DNA of 64,000 nt from Phenylobacterium sp. (GTDB lineage: Bacteria; Pseudomonadota; Alphaproteobacteria; Caulobacterales; Caulobacteraceae), in assembly GCF_004297125.1 (NCBI RefSeq), contig NZ_SCVD01000021.1, forward strand, positions 310,001 to 374,000, written 5' to 3'. The position numbers and the translations under genes are program-made. This document shows positions 34,028 to 43,026 of the stretch, piece after piece. The notes beneath the pieces are model-generated. The model saw only the letters and a program-made list of their open reading frames with translations, had not been told where the DNA came from and ran no database searches. Within the stretch, counting starts at the first letter, position 1; each line of letters begins with the position of its first letter.

Positions 34028-36476
34028 GTGACTTCGAGATACGAAACCGAGCGCCTCGCGGCCCTGCACGGCTTGGACGTCCTCGACACCCCGCCGGAAG
34101 CCATGTTCGACAGTATGACCCGGCTTGCGGCGCTGACGTTTCAGACGCCGATCGCCCTGGTCTCCTTGGTCGACACCGACCGGCAATGGTTCAAGTCCTG
34201 CGTGGGCCTGGATGTCCGCGAGACCTCTCGGGACGTGGCCTTCTGTGATCACGCCATTCGGCAGCCGGGCGTCATGGTGGTGCTCGACGCCACGCAAGAT
34301 TCCCGTTTCGCCGGCAATCCCCTGGTCACCCGGCGAGCTTGGGATCCGATTCTACGCCGGCGCGCCGCTGATGACGTCGTTGGGGCACAGGCTGGGTACG
34401 CTGTGCATCATCGACCAGCATCCACGCGCGTCCTTTGACGAAGTCCAGCGCGCCCAACTGGCGGCGATGGCTAACGCGGTCACCGACGCGATGATCATGC
34501 GGCGTGACATCTCCAACTTCATATCGCTGGAGCGAGATCGGGCCAAGGATCGCGCTCTCTTGGCGCAAGCCGAAGAGATGGCGGGAGTCGGTCATTGGTC
34601 CTGGGATGCAACGACCGACACGACGTTCTGGTCTCCCGCCGTTTACCGCATCCATGGGTATGACCCCGCGCTGCCGCCGCCTGACCTTGCTGGAGTCCTG
34701 GCACTATATCATCCTGACGACGCCGCGACCCTGGCCAGCCTCGTCGAACGCGCCGTGTCCCAGGGCGAACCCTACTCGCTGAATGCACGGATCATCCGGC
34801 CGGATGGCGAAACCCGGCATGTGTCGGCGCGCGGGACCTGCGATCGCGACGAAACGGGCGCCGTGCGTTCGCTGGTCGGCACCTTCGTCGACGTTACCGA
34901 CCTTAAGCTCGCGGATGAAAACCTTCGCGCCAATGAGGCGCGCCTCAAGTTCCTGATGGATCAGTCGGCGGACCTGATCATTCGCGTTGAGCCTGGCCGG
35001 GGCATCACCTGGGTTTCCCCGAGTTGCCGCCTCTACGGATATGAGCCGGAAGATCTCGTCGGAACCTTTGCTCTCGAGCTCGTCCATCCTGATGATCTGG
35101 CGAATGTTGAAGCGGTGCGTGCCGCGCGGTTCGCGGGTCTCCCGGACCCGCCGGGAAGCACCCGTGAACACCGCATCCGCCACAAGGACGGAAGCTGGAT
35201 CTGTGTTCAGGGCAACCCGACCCTGATCAGGGTCGCGGACGGCCAGGTCCTCGAGATCGTCAACGTCCTGAGGGACGTGACCGTCCAGCGCGAAACCGCA
35301 CGCGCCCTTGAGGCGGCCCGTGATACGGCCGAGGCGGCCGCTCAGGTGAAGACCGACTTCATGGCCAACATGAGCCATGAGATCCGCACTCCGCTGACCG
35401 CGATCCTGGGCTACACGACCCTGCTTTCGGAACGACCGGAGCTACACCTTGAGGCGCGTACTTACGTTTCGCGCCTTGGTAATGCCGGTCAGGCCTTGCT
35501 GGCGATCGTCAACGACATTCTTGATTTCTCGAAACTTGAGGCCGGGCAGGTCGTCATTTCGCCGAAGCCAACGCAGCCCTCCAATTTGCTTCGCGAGACG
35601 TTGCTGATGTTTGCGCCGCAGGCCGATGCAAAGGGCATCGAACTCGATTTCGCAACCGTTGGCGAACTGCCGGGCGCGTTGCTGGTCGATCCTGACAAGA
35701 CGCGCCAGATCCTGCTCAATCTGATTGGCAATGCAGTGAAGTTCACCGACCGGGGGCACGTGCGCCTGACGGCCAGCTATGACGCTGCCAACGGCCAGTT
35801 CGATGTTTGGGTTGAGGACACCGGCCCGGGCATGACCCAGGAACAGACCCACAAGCTCTTCCAGAGATTCTCGCAGGTCGACGGGTCGTCGACGCGCCGC
35901 CATGGTGGAACAGGTTTGGGACTGGCGATCAGCCGTGGCCTCGCCGAAGCTATGGGCGGGGACATCGACGTGGCGAGCGGGCTGGGCCGAGGTTCGACTT
36001 TCCATCTCCGGATTGCGGCCGTCGCCGCGGAAGTCGCTGACGATTTCGAAACCACAGAAGCAGCTGGACGCGATGTGCTCGACGGAATTCGCGTGCTTGT
36101 CATCGACGACAATCCCATCAACCGCGAACTCGCCCGCGCGATCCTTTCGCCTTTCGGGGCCGAGATAAGCGAGGCGGCGTCGAGCCGCGATGGCCTCGCC
36201 ATCGCGTCCGAGATGCCAGTCGACGTCATATTGTTGGATATGCGAATGCCAGAAATGGACGGGCCGGAAGTCCTAGCATGCCTGAGGGCTGGCGAAGGCC
36301 CCAACCAGTCCGTTCCGGTCCTGGCGTTTACGGCGGAAGCGGAGGAATTCTCGACACATGTCGTCGACGGCTTCGATGGGCTAGTCGCCAAGCCCATGAT
36401 TCCGGCCGACGCCGTCGCAGCTATCCATGCGGCAATCGTTGGGGACTTCGAGGAGGCGGCTCGTGTTGCACTTTGA
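34028..36476 (+). pseudogene. Hybrid sensor histidine kinase (GAF-PAS-PAS-HisKA-HATPase-REC), frameshifted in GAF
   Basis: From GTG 34,028 the frame encodes a GAF domain (SRYETERLAALHGLDVLDTP; VAFCDHAIRQPGVMVVLDA; NPLVT). At the CCC run 34,329-34,331 one extra base shifts the frame; the next frame continues with GELGIRFYAGAPLMTSLGHR and stays open to the stop at 36,476. Then come two PAS domains (GVGHWSWDATTDTTFWS; RLYGYEPEDLVGT), the phospho-His segment MANMSHEIRTPLTAILG, the ATPase boxes (DKTRQILLNLIGNAVKFTD; GTGLGLAISRGL) and a C-terminal receiver (VLVIDDNPINREL, LLDMRMPEMDG, LVAKPM). Either a recent pseudogene, a sequencing error, or a kinase translated from an internal start without the GAF half. 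Confidence 0.8.
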
Positions 36477-36732
36477 ACGAGACCGGCCGCGCATCCTGGT
36501 GGTGGATGACGACCCCATGGTGCCTGATATCGTGACGACCCGGCTCTCACTGGCCGGGTGCACAACCTACAGCGCCCGCGATGGATTGGCCGCCGTCGAA
36601 CGGATTCGGGAAGTCAGGCCTGTCGCCATGGTCTTGGACATCAACATGCCCGGGCTCGACGGCTTTGGCGTCCTGAAGCACATGAAGATTACCGGTTCGA
36701 TCCGGTCGATCGCGACCCTTGAGCTTTGTTGA
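36463..36732 (+). pseudogene. CheY-like receiver, truncated by an IS1182-type remnant
   Basis: It starts at GTG 36,463, 14 bp inside the end of the kinase gene, with GAGGAGG 7 bp upstream, so it was translationally coupled. It reads RPRILVVDDDPMVPDIVTTR, the Asp site MVLDINMPGLDGFGVLKHM and then SIRSIATLELC, stopping at residue 89. The switch Thr/Ser and the conserved Lys are missing because the sequence runs into a transposase remnant at about 36,720. This broke the output partner of the kinase operon. Confidence 0.75.
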
Positions 36733-36934
36733 GGGATCTGCTCGGGACCAGATCAACCTGCTTCCCCCCTGCATCGACGACTATGTTGCTAGTAATGCAT
36801 TGGCCCGCGTCGTCGATGCGTTCGTCCCCAGCTTGAACCTAGCTGAGCTGGGTTTCGGCCGCGCGCAGCTACGGGCCGTCCTGGATACCATCCAGCCGAT
36901 ATGCTGCGGCTCTACATTGCGGATTCCGGGCTGA
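36720..36934 (+). mobile_element. IS1182 family transposase N-terminal remnant
   Basis: SFVEGSARDQINLLPPCIDD and YVASNALARVVDAFVPSLNL match the conserved N-terminus of IS1182-type transposases (FIEGxxRxQxxLLPxxLDDYV). After GFGRAQ the frame shifts; PGYHPADMLRLYI appears in another frame and then stops. Only about 70 residues of the roughly 450 remain. It truncates the receiver gene on its left and abuts the IS21-type end on its right. Confidence 0.75.
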
Positions 36935-36944
36935 TCGCGCCCGT

Positions 36945-37036
36945 CATTCCGAAATGATGCCGCCCACCATTCCGATCTGATGCCGCCCACCGTTCCGATT
37001 AATCCCCGCGCGGCATTCCGAGATGATGCCGCCCAG
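36945..37036 (+). repeat. Four 23-bp tandem repeats at the end of an IS21-type element
   Basis: Units start at 36,945, 36,968, 36,991 and 37,014, exactly 23 bp apart. Units 1, 2 and 4 are CATTCCGANNTGATGCCGCC; unit 3 is diverged after CGTTCCGATT. IS21 family elements carry multiple short repeats at their ends that bind the transposase. They lie directly upstream of the istA 5' fragment. Confidence 0.8.
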
Positions 37037-37093
37037 GGCGCGGGCCGTGAGGGTCTTCGTTGGCTCTAGGGTTCCTCCTTTTGGGAGGGGCCG

Positions 37094-37494
37094 ATGCCGA
37101 CGGAGAGGATCGCCATGCGCCGCGTGCGCGAGATGCTGAGATTGAGCCGGGACGCCGGCCTGGCGACCCGCGAGGTGGCGAGGCGGACCGGGGTGGCGCC
37201 CTCGACGCTGCGGGAGATGTTCCGCCGCTTTGAGACGTCCGGGCTGACGTGGCCGTTGCCGCTGGACCTGGCCGACGCCGAACTGGAGGCGCGGCTCTGC
37301 GGCGAGGCCGGGACCAAGCAAGGCCACCGCCGGCGCGCCGAGCCGGACTGGGCGGCGCTAAACCGGGAGCTGAGGCGCAAGCACGTCACCCTGCAGATCC
37401 TGTGGGACGAGTACATCGAGGGGCATCCGGACGGCTATCGCTACAGCCGGTTCTGCGAGCTCTACCGCAGCTGGGAAGCGCGCCTGCCGGTCAG
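37094..37494 (+). pseudogene. istA: IS21 family transposase IstA, 5' half
   Basis: The frame (open to 37,507) encodes the IstA N-terminus: TERIAMRRVREMLRLSRDAG, a helix-turn-helix (REVARRTGVAPSTLREMFRR), GTKQGHRRRAEPDWAALNRE and HPDGYRYSRFCELYRSWEAR. It stops matching after LPV at 37,494, where sequence of an MFS gene on the other strand begins. The catalytic core is missing here, but its exact continuation is found at 53,691 on the same strand. The element was therefore broken between these positions. Confidence 0.82.
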
Positions 37495-38595
37495 GCCAGC
37501 GTGCTGAGCGGCGAGAACAGCAGGCCCACTCCGAAGCCCTGGACGAACCCGCTGGCCAGGATCGGCCCGGAGGTCATCTCGAGGTTGAAGCCGCCCATCA
37601 TCCACAGGCCGCAGACGCAGAGGACGAGGCCCAGGAAGAGGCACATGCGGGGGCCCAGACGCGTCATGGCCATCGGCACGAGCAGGAACGAGACCAGCGA
37701 TCCCAGGCCGCGCGTCACGCTGGCGACCCCGGCCTGCGTGGCCGAGTAGCCCATCAGATTCTGCATGAACGAGGGCAGCAGCGCCGTCGTCGAGAACAGA
37801 AGCACGCCCACGAAGAACCCGAACAGGGTAGTGCCGATGAAGTTGCGGTCCTTGGCGAGGTCGCGGTGGAAGAAGGGATGCTTGGCGGTCGCCGTCTGAA
37901 CGATGAAGACCCATAGGCCCGCCAGCGCGATCGCGGTCTCGACCCAGATCTCCTTCGAGTCGAACCAGTCCCGACCGGGGCCGCGATCGAGCATCGCCTG
38001 GAGGCCCACGATGAAGGCGATCAACCCGCCGAAGCCGACGAAGTCGAAGGGCCTGGCCCGCCCTCCCGGGTCGTGGGCCATGAACCGCAGCACCCCCAGC
38101 GTCGCCAGGATTCCGATCGGCAGGTTGATATAGAAGACCCAGCGCCAATCGAGCTCCTCGGTGATCCAGCCGCCGAGCGTGGGGCCGGCGATGGGGCCCA
38201 GGATCACCGCGGCGCTCCAGATGCTCATCACTCGCGGGATCATGGTCATCGGGAAGATGTCCAGCATGACCGATTGCGAGAGCGGCATCAGCCCCGCGCT
38301 CGCCAGCCCCTGCAGGACCCGGAAGGCGACCATCTCGGGCACGTTCCGGGCGAGGCCGCACAGCATGGAGGCGATGGTGAAGCCGATGATCGACCCCAGG
38401 AGCATGGTCTTGCAGCCGATCTTCTGCGCCGGCCAGCGGCGTCGCCACCGCGGTCGCCAGGATGTACGAGGTCAGCACCCAGGTGATCTCGTCCTGAGAG
38501 GCCGAGAGACTGCCCTGCATGTGCGGCAGCGCCACGTTCGCGATCGTGGAATCGAGCGTGTACATCAGCGTCGCCAGCTCAACACGGCCGGGGCC
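37494..38595 (-). pseudogene. DHA2-type MFS multidrug exporter, broken
   Basis: Two frames together encode most of an EmrB/QacA-like 14-segment exporter. The upstream frame (from about 38,595) gives TLMYTLDSTIANVALPHMQG and ITWVLTSYILATAVATPLAG. Then about 7 bases are lost near 38,430 and the second frame takes over with GCKTMLLGSIIGFTIASML, GPIAGPTLGGWITEELDWRW and FYINLPIGILATLGVLRF. The C-terminus ends in LLFSPLSTLA exactly where istA begins at 37,494. The start codon is not recognisable. It once pumped drugs or organic toxins by proton antiport; now it is dead on three counts. Confidence 0.82.
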
Positions 38596-38776
38596 GCCCC
38601 ACTGCACGGCCCACCGCGTCCCAGCCGGCGCGGGCTACTCGTGGACACATCTATTCAACCATACCCTACGTTCGGCAAGTGTCGTCGCCCACGCAACGCC
38701 GCGAAGGCGACACCGCCGAGCTTGATGACGTGCACATGGTTGGTCATTGATGCTTTTGGGGGGCGACGCGTCGAAC

Positions 38777-39388
38777 ATGTCCAGAAGCACAGGCCAGATC
38801 GACCTGGCGAAGAACGAAGCCATACTGGACGCCGCTATCGAACTGTTGGTGGAGCGTGGCGTGGAGGCGTCCCTGGAAGACATTGCGCGCCGCGCGGGTG
38901 TCGCCAAACAGACCATCTATAACCACTATGGTTCGAAGAACGACGTGGTGCGCGCCCTCGCCGCTCGGCGCGCCGCCTCGATCGCGGCCCCCTTGGCTGG
39001 ACTGGATGCCGCCCAGCATCCCGAGCGGACCCTCGCTGCGTACGGCGTCGCATTGCTGCAAGCGCTCCTCGCGGCCCGCAGCATCGGCTTCATGCGCTTC
39101 GCCATCGGCAGCGCCGCGACGTCGCCCGAACTGGCGCGGGCGATCTATCATTCGGGGATCCGCACGAGTCGAACCAGTCTCGCCGACTACCTCGTCGTCG
39201 AGGCCTCGGCAGGACGGCTCAGCATCCCCAATCCCAGTCAGGCCGCAGAGATGTACGCGGGGATGGTGATCGGGAGCCTCCAGTCCGCCCTTCTACTGAA
39301 CGCTCGCACGGACATCTCCCACGAGGAAATCGAAGCCACCGCCTGCGAGGCTGCGCATCGCTTCATGCGCGCGTTCGCTCCGGACTAG
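38777..39388 (+). CDS. TetR/AcrR family regulator
   Basis: 203 residues from ATG 38,777; an ATG at 38,747 in frame is also possible. The helix-turn-helix is NEAILDAAIELLVERGVEAS, LEDIARRAGVAKQTIYNHYG and SKNDVVRALAARR (standard TetR layout, residues about 15-65). The C-terminal ligand domain (RTSRTSLADYLVVEASAGRL) resembles the AefR-like group. It is divergent from the broken MFS exporter, so it was probably that pump's repressor. It looks intact and now lacks a functional adjacent target. Confidence 0.88.
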   Translation: MSRSTGQIDLAKNEAILDAAIELLVERGVEASLEDIARRAGVAKQTIYNHYGSKNDVVRALAARRAASIAAPLAGLDAAQHPERTLAAYGVALLQALLAARSIGFMRFAIGSAATSPELARAIYHSGIRTSRTSLADYLVVEASAGRLSIPNPSQAAEMYAGMVIGSLQSALLLNARTDISHEEIEATACEAAHRFMRAFAPD

Positions 39389-39608
39389 CGCGATCGCAAC
39401 CCCTCCATCGGCTTTGCACCAGCTCGAAGCTTTCGCTTGCCTCGGCGGCCACCGAGGCGACCTTGAGGTCCGGACAGTGGTGCAAGGTGGCGATCATCAA
39501 CGGACAGCGGGGGGTGAGCGATAGGCGTTGGTCGGGCAGCCTCACGTCTGGACCTCCCCTACATGCCATGCGAGGCCTCCGAGCCACAGAGTCACAGAGC
39601 ATCGCGCG

Positions 39609-39623
39609 AATGTAATATACATT
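39609..39623. promoter_or_regulatory. Palindrome upstream of the second TetR gene
   Basis: AATGTA (39,609-39,614), ATA, TACATT (39,618-39,623): a perfect inverted repeat in an AT-rich patch 48 bp before the GTG of the second TetR gene. It is a likely operator for self-repression and may overlap a promoter. Confidence 0.55.
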
Positions 39624-39670
39624 ATAGGCTTTACGGCTGAGTGCTCTAGCCTGAGCGAGGATTTCCCCAA

Positions 39671-40267
39671 GTGCAAAGTGCGGCCGATGTGGGGGCGCGA
39701 CGGAATGCCATCGCCGCCGCCGCGCTGCGCGTGATGCAGCGTCAGGGCCTTGACGGGCTAAAAGTACGCGCCATCGCAGCAGAGGCCGGCGCGAGCACCG
39801 GCGCAATCACGCACCACTTCCCGTTCAAGAGCGACCTCCTCGCGGCGGCTTCAGAACTGTTAGCGAGCCAAGTCCGCGCACGCATCAAACGCGCCGAGGC
39901 GGCGCAGCCGGCGCTGGTCGCGATTCAGAGAACGATGCGCTATGCGCTGCCGCTAACCCCCGAGATGCGGGTGCACTGGCGCGTCTGGATCAGCTTCTGG
40001 GCTAGGTCAAGCGATGCGGATGTCGCCCGCATTCTCCGCTCTGACTACGCTGACTGGCACGAGCAGCTCACCAAACTCGTAGGCCGCGCGCAGTCTGAAG
40101 GCGACGTGGCAGCCTGCGCTGACCCGGCGCTCGTGGCTCGGGGGCTTGCGGCGATGCTGGACGGGGTCGCCATTGGCATGCTTCGGGATGGCAGTCGCCT
40201 GGCCACGCGGCCGCGATTGGCTGAATATTCTGCGGCAGACGGGCTAGGGCAGAACATTTCGGACTAG
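39671..40267 (+). CDS. TetR/AcrR family regulator
   Basis: 198 residues from GTG 39,671. The DNA-binding domain is ARRNAIAAAALRVMQRQGLD, LKVRAIAAEAGASTGAITHH and FPFKSDLLAAASELL. The C-terminal domain (MRVHWRVWISFWARSSDADV; ALVARGLAAMLDGVAIGMLR) is of the TetR_C_6 (BetI-like) kind. The ligand is unknown. It is the first of several regulators in the 16-kb block. No target enzyme or pump is next to it. Confidence 0.85.
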   Translation: MQSAADVGARRNAIAAAALRVMQRQGLDGLKVRAIAAEAGASTGAITHHFPFKSDLLAAASELLASQVRARIKRAEAAQPALVAIQRTMRYALPLTPEMRVHWRVWISFWARSSDADVARILRSDYADWHEQLTKLVGRAQSEGDVAACADPALVARGLAAMLDGVAIGMLRDGSRLATRPRLAEYSAADGLGQNISD

Positions 40268-40728
40268 CCGGCCCCATGGAGGGCCCGTCAGCCGGAAAAG
40301 AAAAACGGACGCGCCAAAAGGCGCGCCCGAAATGACAGAAAAACTGCCGATGAGAATTCTAGCAATAATTGTATCATACATTATTGTCAAGCATCCATGG
40401 TCTGGGGCTTGGCCGAGCGCTGGCGGACGTGGAGCGTGGCGTTGAAGGTGAGGATCAGCCCACGCATGCAGGGGACGAGGGCGAGCGCGGCTTGCCGGCC
40501 TGACGCATGCGGTCGTGGGTGGGGCCTTACGGGGTTTGTGCCGGACGCCGCTCAGCGTGGCCATAGAGCACCTGGCGCAGAAGCGCCGTCCGCCCCACGT
40601 GGTGCGTGCGCCGCGCATCGGCCGTGGCGATCTCGCTTCGAGCCAGGCCAGATGCAGCTCCACGCCGCGCTTTTTCGAGGGGAAATCGGCTCGTTGGCGG
40701 TCCGAGAGCGCTGTCGTAAGATGTCGGT
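40268..40728. other. 461-bp gap holding an AT-rich palindrome
   Basis: At 40,363-40,386 the sequence CAATAAT, then TGTATCATACA, then TTATTG forms a near-perfect palindrome, far more AT-rich than its surroundings. Its core TTGTA-TCA-TACAT is related to the motifs at 44,420 and 45,276. No convincing gene is seen in the rest; open frames on both strands lack family features. Confidence 0.5.
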
Positions 40729-41208
40729 ATGGCACATTACATTCGGGCGGCCGAGATTGGAGTCGAGGCAACACTCCTTGGGCGGCGATGGCGCGGGCTG
40801 ATAGATGATCATCTGCGGGCCAGCGGGCTCACGAACGCCCGCTGGCAGGTGTTGCTGACCCTGTCGAGGGTCGAAGACGGGGTCCACCAACGGGAGCTCG
40901 CCGACCAGCTGGCCGTCGGCGGGCCCACGATCGGGCGTCATCTGGAGGAGTTGGAACGCCTGGGCCTCATCGAACGCTATCCCCGGGCAGGCGACCGGCG
41001 CGCCCATTGCGTGCGGCTGACCGCTAGGTCGAAGCCGCTGATGGCACGGATCGACGCGATCGTCGCAGCCCTCCAGCGCGATCTGCTCGGAGATCTTTCT
41101 GGCGAGGCCCTGGAGACTTGCCTGACCATTCTGAGAATCCTGAACCTCCGCCTGGACCGCGACCAGTCGCGGCCGGGGGAGCTCACAGAAGACTGCGTTC
41201 AGACGTGA
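40729..41208 (+). CDS. MarR family regulator
   Basis: 159 residues. The winged helix-turn-helix is clear: LTNARWQVLLTLSRVEDGVH, QRELADQLAVGGPTIGRHLE, ELERLGLIERYPRAGDRRAH and CVRLTARSKPL. Flanking helices make the dimer interface. MarR proteins usually bind phenolic or lipophilic ligands and release the operator. Its TGA stop overlaps the GTG of the DUF6065 gene, so the two proteins are probably made together. The ribosome site upstream of the ATG is weak. Confidence 0.88.
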   Translation: MAHYIRAAEIGVEATLLGRRWRGLIDDHLRASGLTNARWQVLLTLSRVEDGVHQRELADQLAVGGPTIGRHLEELERLGLIERYPRAGDRRAHCVRLTARSKPLMARIDAIVAALQRDLLGDLSGEALETCLTILRILNLRLDRDQSRPGELTEDCVQT

Positions 41209-41918
41209 AGTCCCAACCCGATCCCATGACGCTGAAGTTCCGGTGCCCGCAGGAACTGGACGGACTGCTGCCCCTACCCATCCCGGCGACGCGCGGCCTG
41301 CCCGACTGGTTCAAGACCATGCCGCGACAGGCGCTCAACCCGACTGTTTCCATTGAGGACGACACAGTCAAGCGGTGCCCCCCGTTCATAGACGCCATGA
41401 CCGCCGGATTCCTGATCCCGCTGATTTGTGACGTAAGGGTCGAGAGTGGCGAATTCACCTGGGACAACGACCTCCCGCCGGCCAGAGGCGTGGCGTTCGA
41501 GCGCTCGCCAATCGGCTTCCATCCCGCCAGCCAGGTTATCGGCTCGCCGCTGTTCGACCAGGATCGGCTCCTCATCAAATTCCACAACCTCTGGACGATA
41601 GAGGTGCCCGCTGGCTATTCGCTGCTTTTCACGCATCCGGCCAATAGATTCGACTTGCCGTTCACCACCCTGACCGGTGTGGTGGACTGCGACCGATACC
41701 ACGACACCAGGATCCACTTCCCGGCGCACTGGCACAACGCGGCCTTCAACGGCGTGCTGTCGAAGGGCACGCCCGTCGCGCAATGCATCCCGATCAAGCG
41801 GGAGGCCTGGACCGCCGAGACAGCAGTCTTTACCGCGGAGGAGGCGATGGCGAACCGCGATTTGAGCGAGCGGATCCGCCGCGAGAAGGGCGTCTACCGC
41901 CGCCACTATCGGGTCTGA
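41205..41918 (+). CDS. DUF6065 family protein
   Basis: 237 residues from GTG 41,205 (GTGA overlap with the marR stop); ATG 41,226 is an alternative. The sequence (LKFRCPQELDGLLPLPIPAT, GLPDWFKTMP, CPPFIDAMTAGFLIPLICDV, SLLFTHPANRFDLPFTTLTG, VDCDRYHDTRIHFPAHWHN, GTPVAQCIPIKREAW) is one I associate with the DUF6065 family. The function is unknown. The many conserved aromatic, Asp and His residues suggest a beta-rich ligand-binding or enzymatic fold. There is no signal peptide, so it is probably cytoplasmic. Similar proteins often lie near TonB receptors or oxygenases, which is a recollection, not checked. Confidence 0.7.
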   Translation: MKSQPDPMTLKFRCPQELDGLLPLPIPATRGLPDWFKTMPRQALNPTVSIEDDTVKRCPPFIDAMTAGFLIPLICDVRVESGEFTWDNDLPPARGVAFERSPIGFHPASQVIGSPLFDQDRLLIKFHNLWTIEVPAGYSLLFTHPANRFDLPFTTLTGVVDCDRYHDTRIHFPAHWHNAAFNGVLSKGTPVAQCIPIKREAWTAETAVFTAEEAMANRDLSERIRREKGVYRRHYRV

Positions 41919-42774
41919 ACGGGATCAATTTGCTGCGCCACCAGGAATGCCGCCGCAGCGCTAGGCCGCAGGAAGAAGCGGCCATGCGAGGCGGTCGCAA
42001 GCGCCACGATAGCCAGCGGCGCCAGCCGATCCGCCCTATGCGCCGCGGCGCGCAAGGTGGCTTCTCGGCGCTGCGCGCGCCCATTTCCAACTGACATTTT
42101 CCGAGCTCAAGCAGGGTCGCCACGTCTTCAGGCCGCAGGGCAAGCGCGCGCCGAAGGAGATCGGCGGCGGCGGCGTATTCGCCATCCAAGACCATCACCC
42201 GGGCCAGTCCGACCGTCGCGTCGTGCCGCTCAGGCGCCGTCGCGAGCACCTGCAGAAACAGACGTCGCGCCACGTCGCGTTCATTGCGTCCAAGGTGGAT
42301 AAATCCAAGTCCGACACGCAGCCCGACCCCATCAGGCACGAGCGCAAGCCCGCCTTCGAGCACAGCGATGGCCTCGTCGAAGCGGCCGATCTCGCCGAGT
42401 TGCTCTCCCAGTTTGAGAAAAGCCAACGGGAACACGGGCCTCCCCATCGTCGCCCGGCGCAACTGCTCCAGCGCCTCGTCGGCTCGACCGGCGGCGTTCA
42501 ACGCCATGGCCAGTAGGGTTTCAGTCCCCGGCTCTTGGCTGCGCCGCGCCGTTCGCTGCAACAGATCGAGAGCCTCCTGGACCCGGTCCTGCAGCAGAAA
42601 GGCTTCGGCCAGAATCTGTGCGGCCATCACATTGCCCCGGTCGGCCTTGAGCACCACAGACGCGAGTCACTCGGCGTCATCGGGGCGTTGCGCTCGCAGC
42701 GGGATCACGGCGTGTTCCAACGCCGGATTGACGACATTCGGCCGCTGGGGGCTTGGCGGTGGGCGCTTCGGCAT
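41906..42774 (-). pseudogene. Tetratricopeptide-repeat protein, broken twice
   Basis: Starting at ATG 42,774 (MPKRPPPSPQRPNVVNPALE), the frame meets an in-frame TGA at 42,667-42,669 after PLRAQRPDDAE. It continues in the same frame as SVVLKADRGNVMAAQILAEA with about six TPR-like helix pairs (AMALNAAGRADEALEQLRRA; GLGFIHLGRNERDVARRLFL). Near 42,060 one base is lost; the other frame carries [16 protein letters not shown] and FLVAQQIDPVQTR to a stop at 41,906. A second, partial copy of this C-terminal end is at 53,356. It overlaps the 3' end of the DUF6065 gene. Confidence 0.72.
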
Positions 42775-43026
42775 CGATCTCCACGCTAGAACAAGAATGG
42801 GCTGGCCGAAGGCTTCAGGAGATGAAGTCCAGAGCGCCGCCAGAATCGGAGCCGTGGCCGAACGCGCCGACTGCGTTGCGGTGGGCGCGCCGGCGCGGTC
42901 CGCGCACCGACGTTCAAGGCTCCGCCCCGGCGCCATCAGGATCCTACTGCGGAAGCGCGCCGACGTTATCCAGGGTTGCGTTCCGGGACGTCACAGCGCG
43001 CGACCTTGAGTCTCCAAATCCCGCTT

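Noticed and set aside
36945..37036. Possible CRISPR array because of regular 23-bp repeats
   Set aside because: The repeats are tandem with no spacers, only four units, no cas genes nearby, and they sit at the end of an IS21-type element.
39363..39806. Minus-strand open frame between the two TetR genes with a protein-like stretch
   Set aside because: The part MIATLHHCPDLKVASVAAEA looks plausible but the frame overlaps both TetR genes and crosses the palindrome; evidence is too thin to call a gene.
40244..40774. 176-codon open frame on the minus strand between the TetR and MarR genes
   Set aside because: It covers the AT-rich palindrome and overlaps the start of the marR gene; the translation has no domain or family signature.
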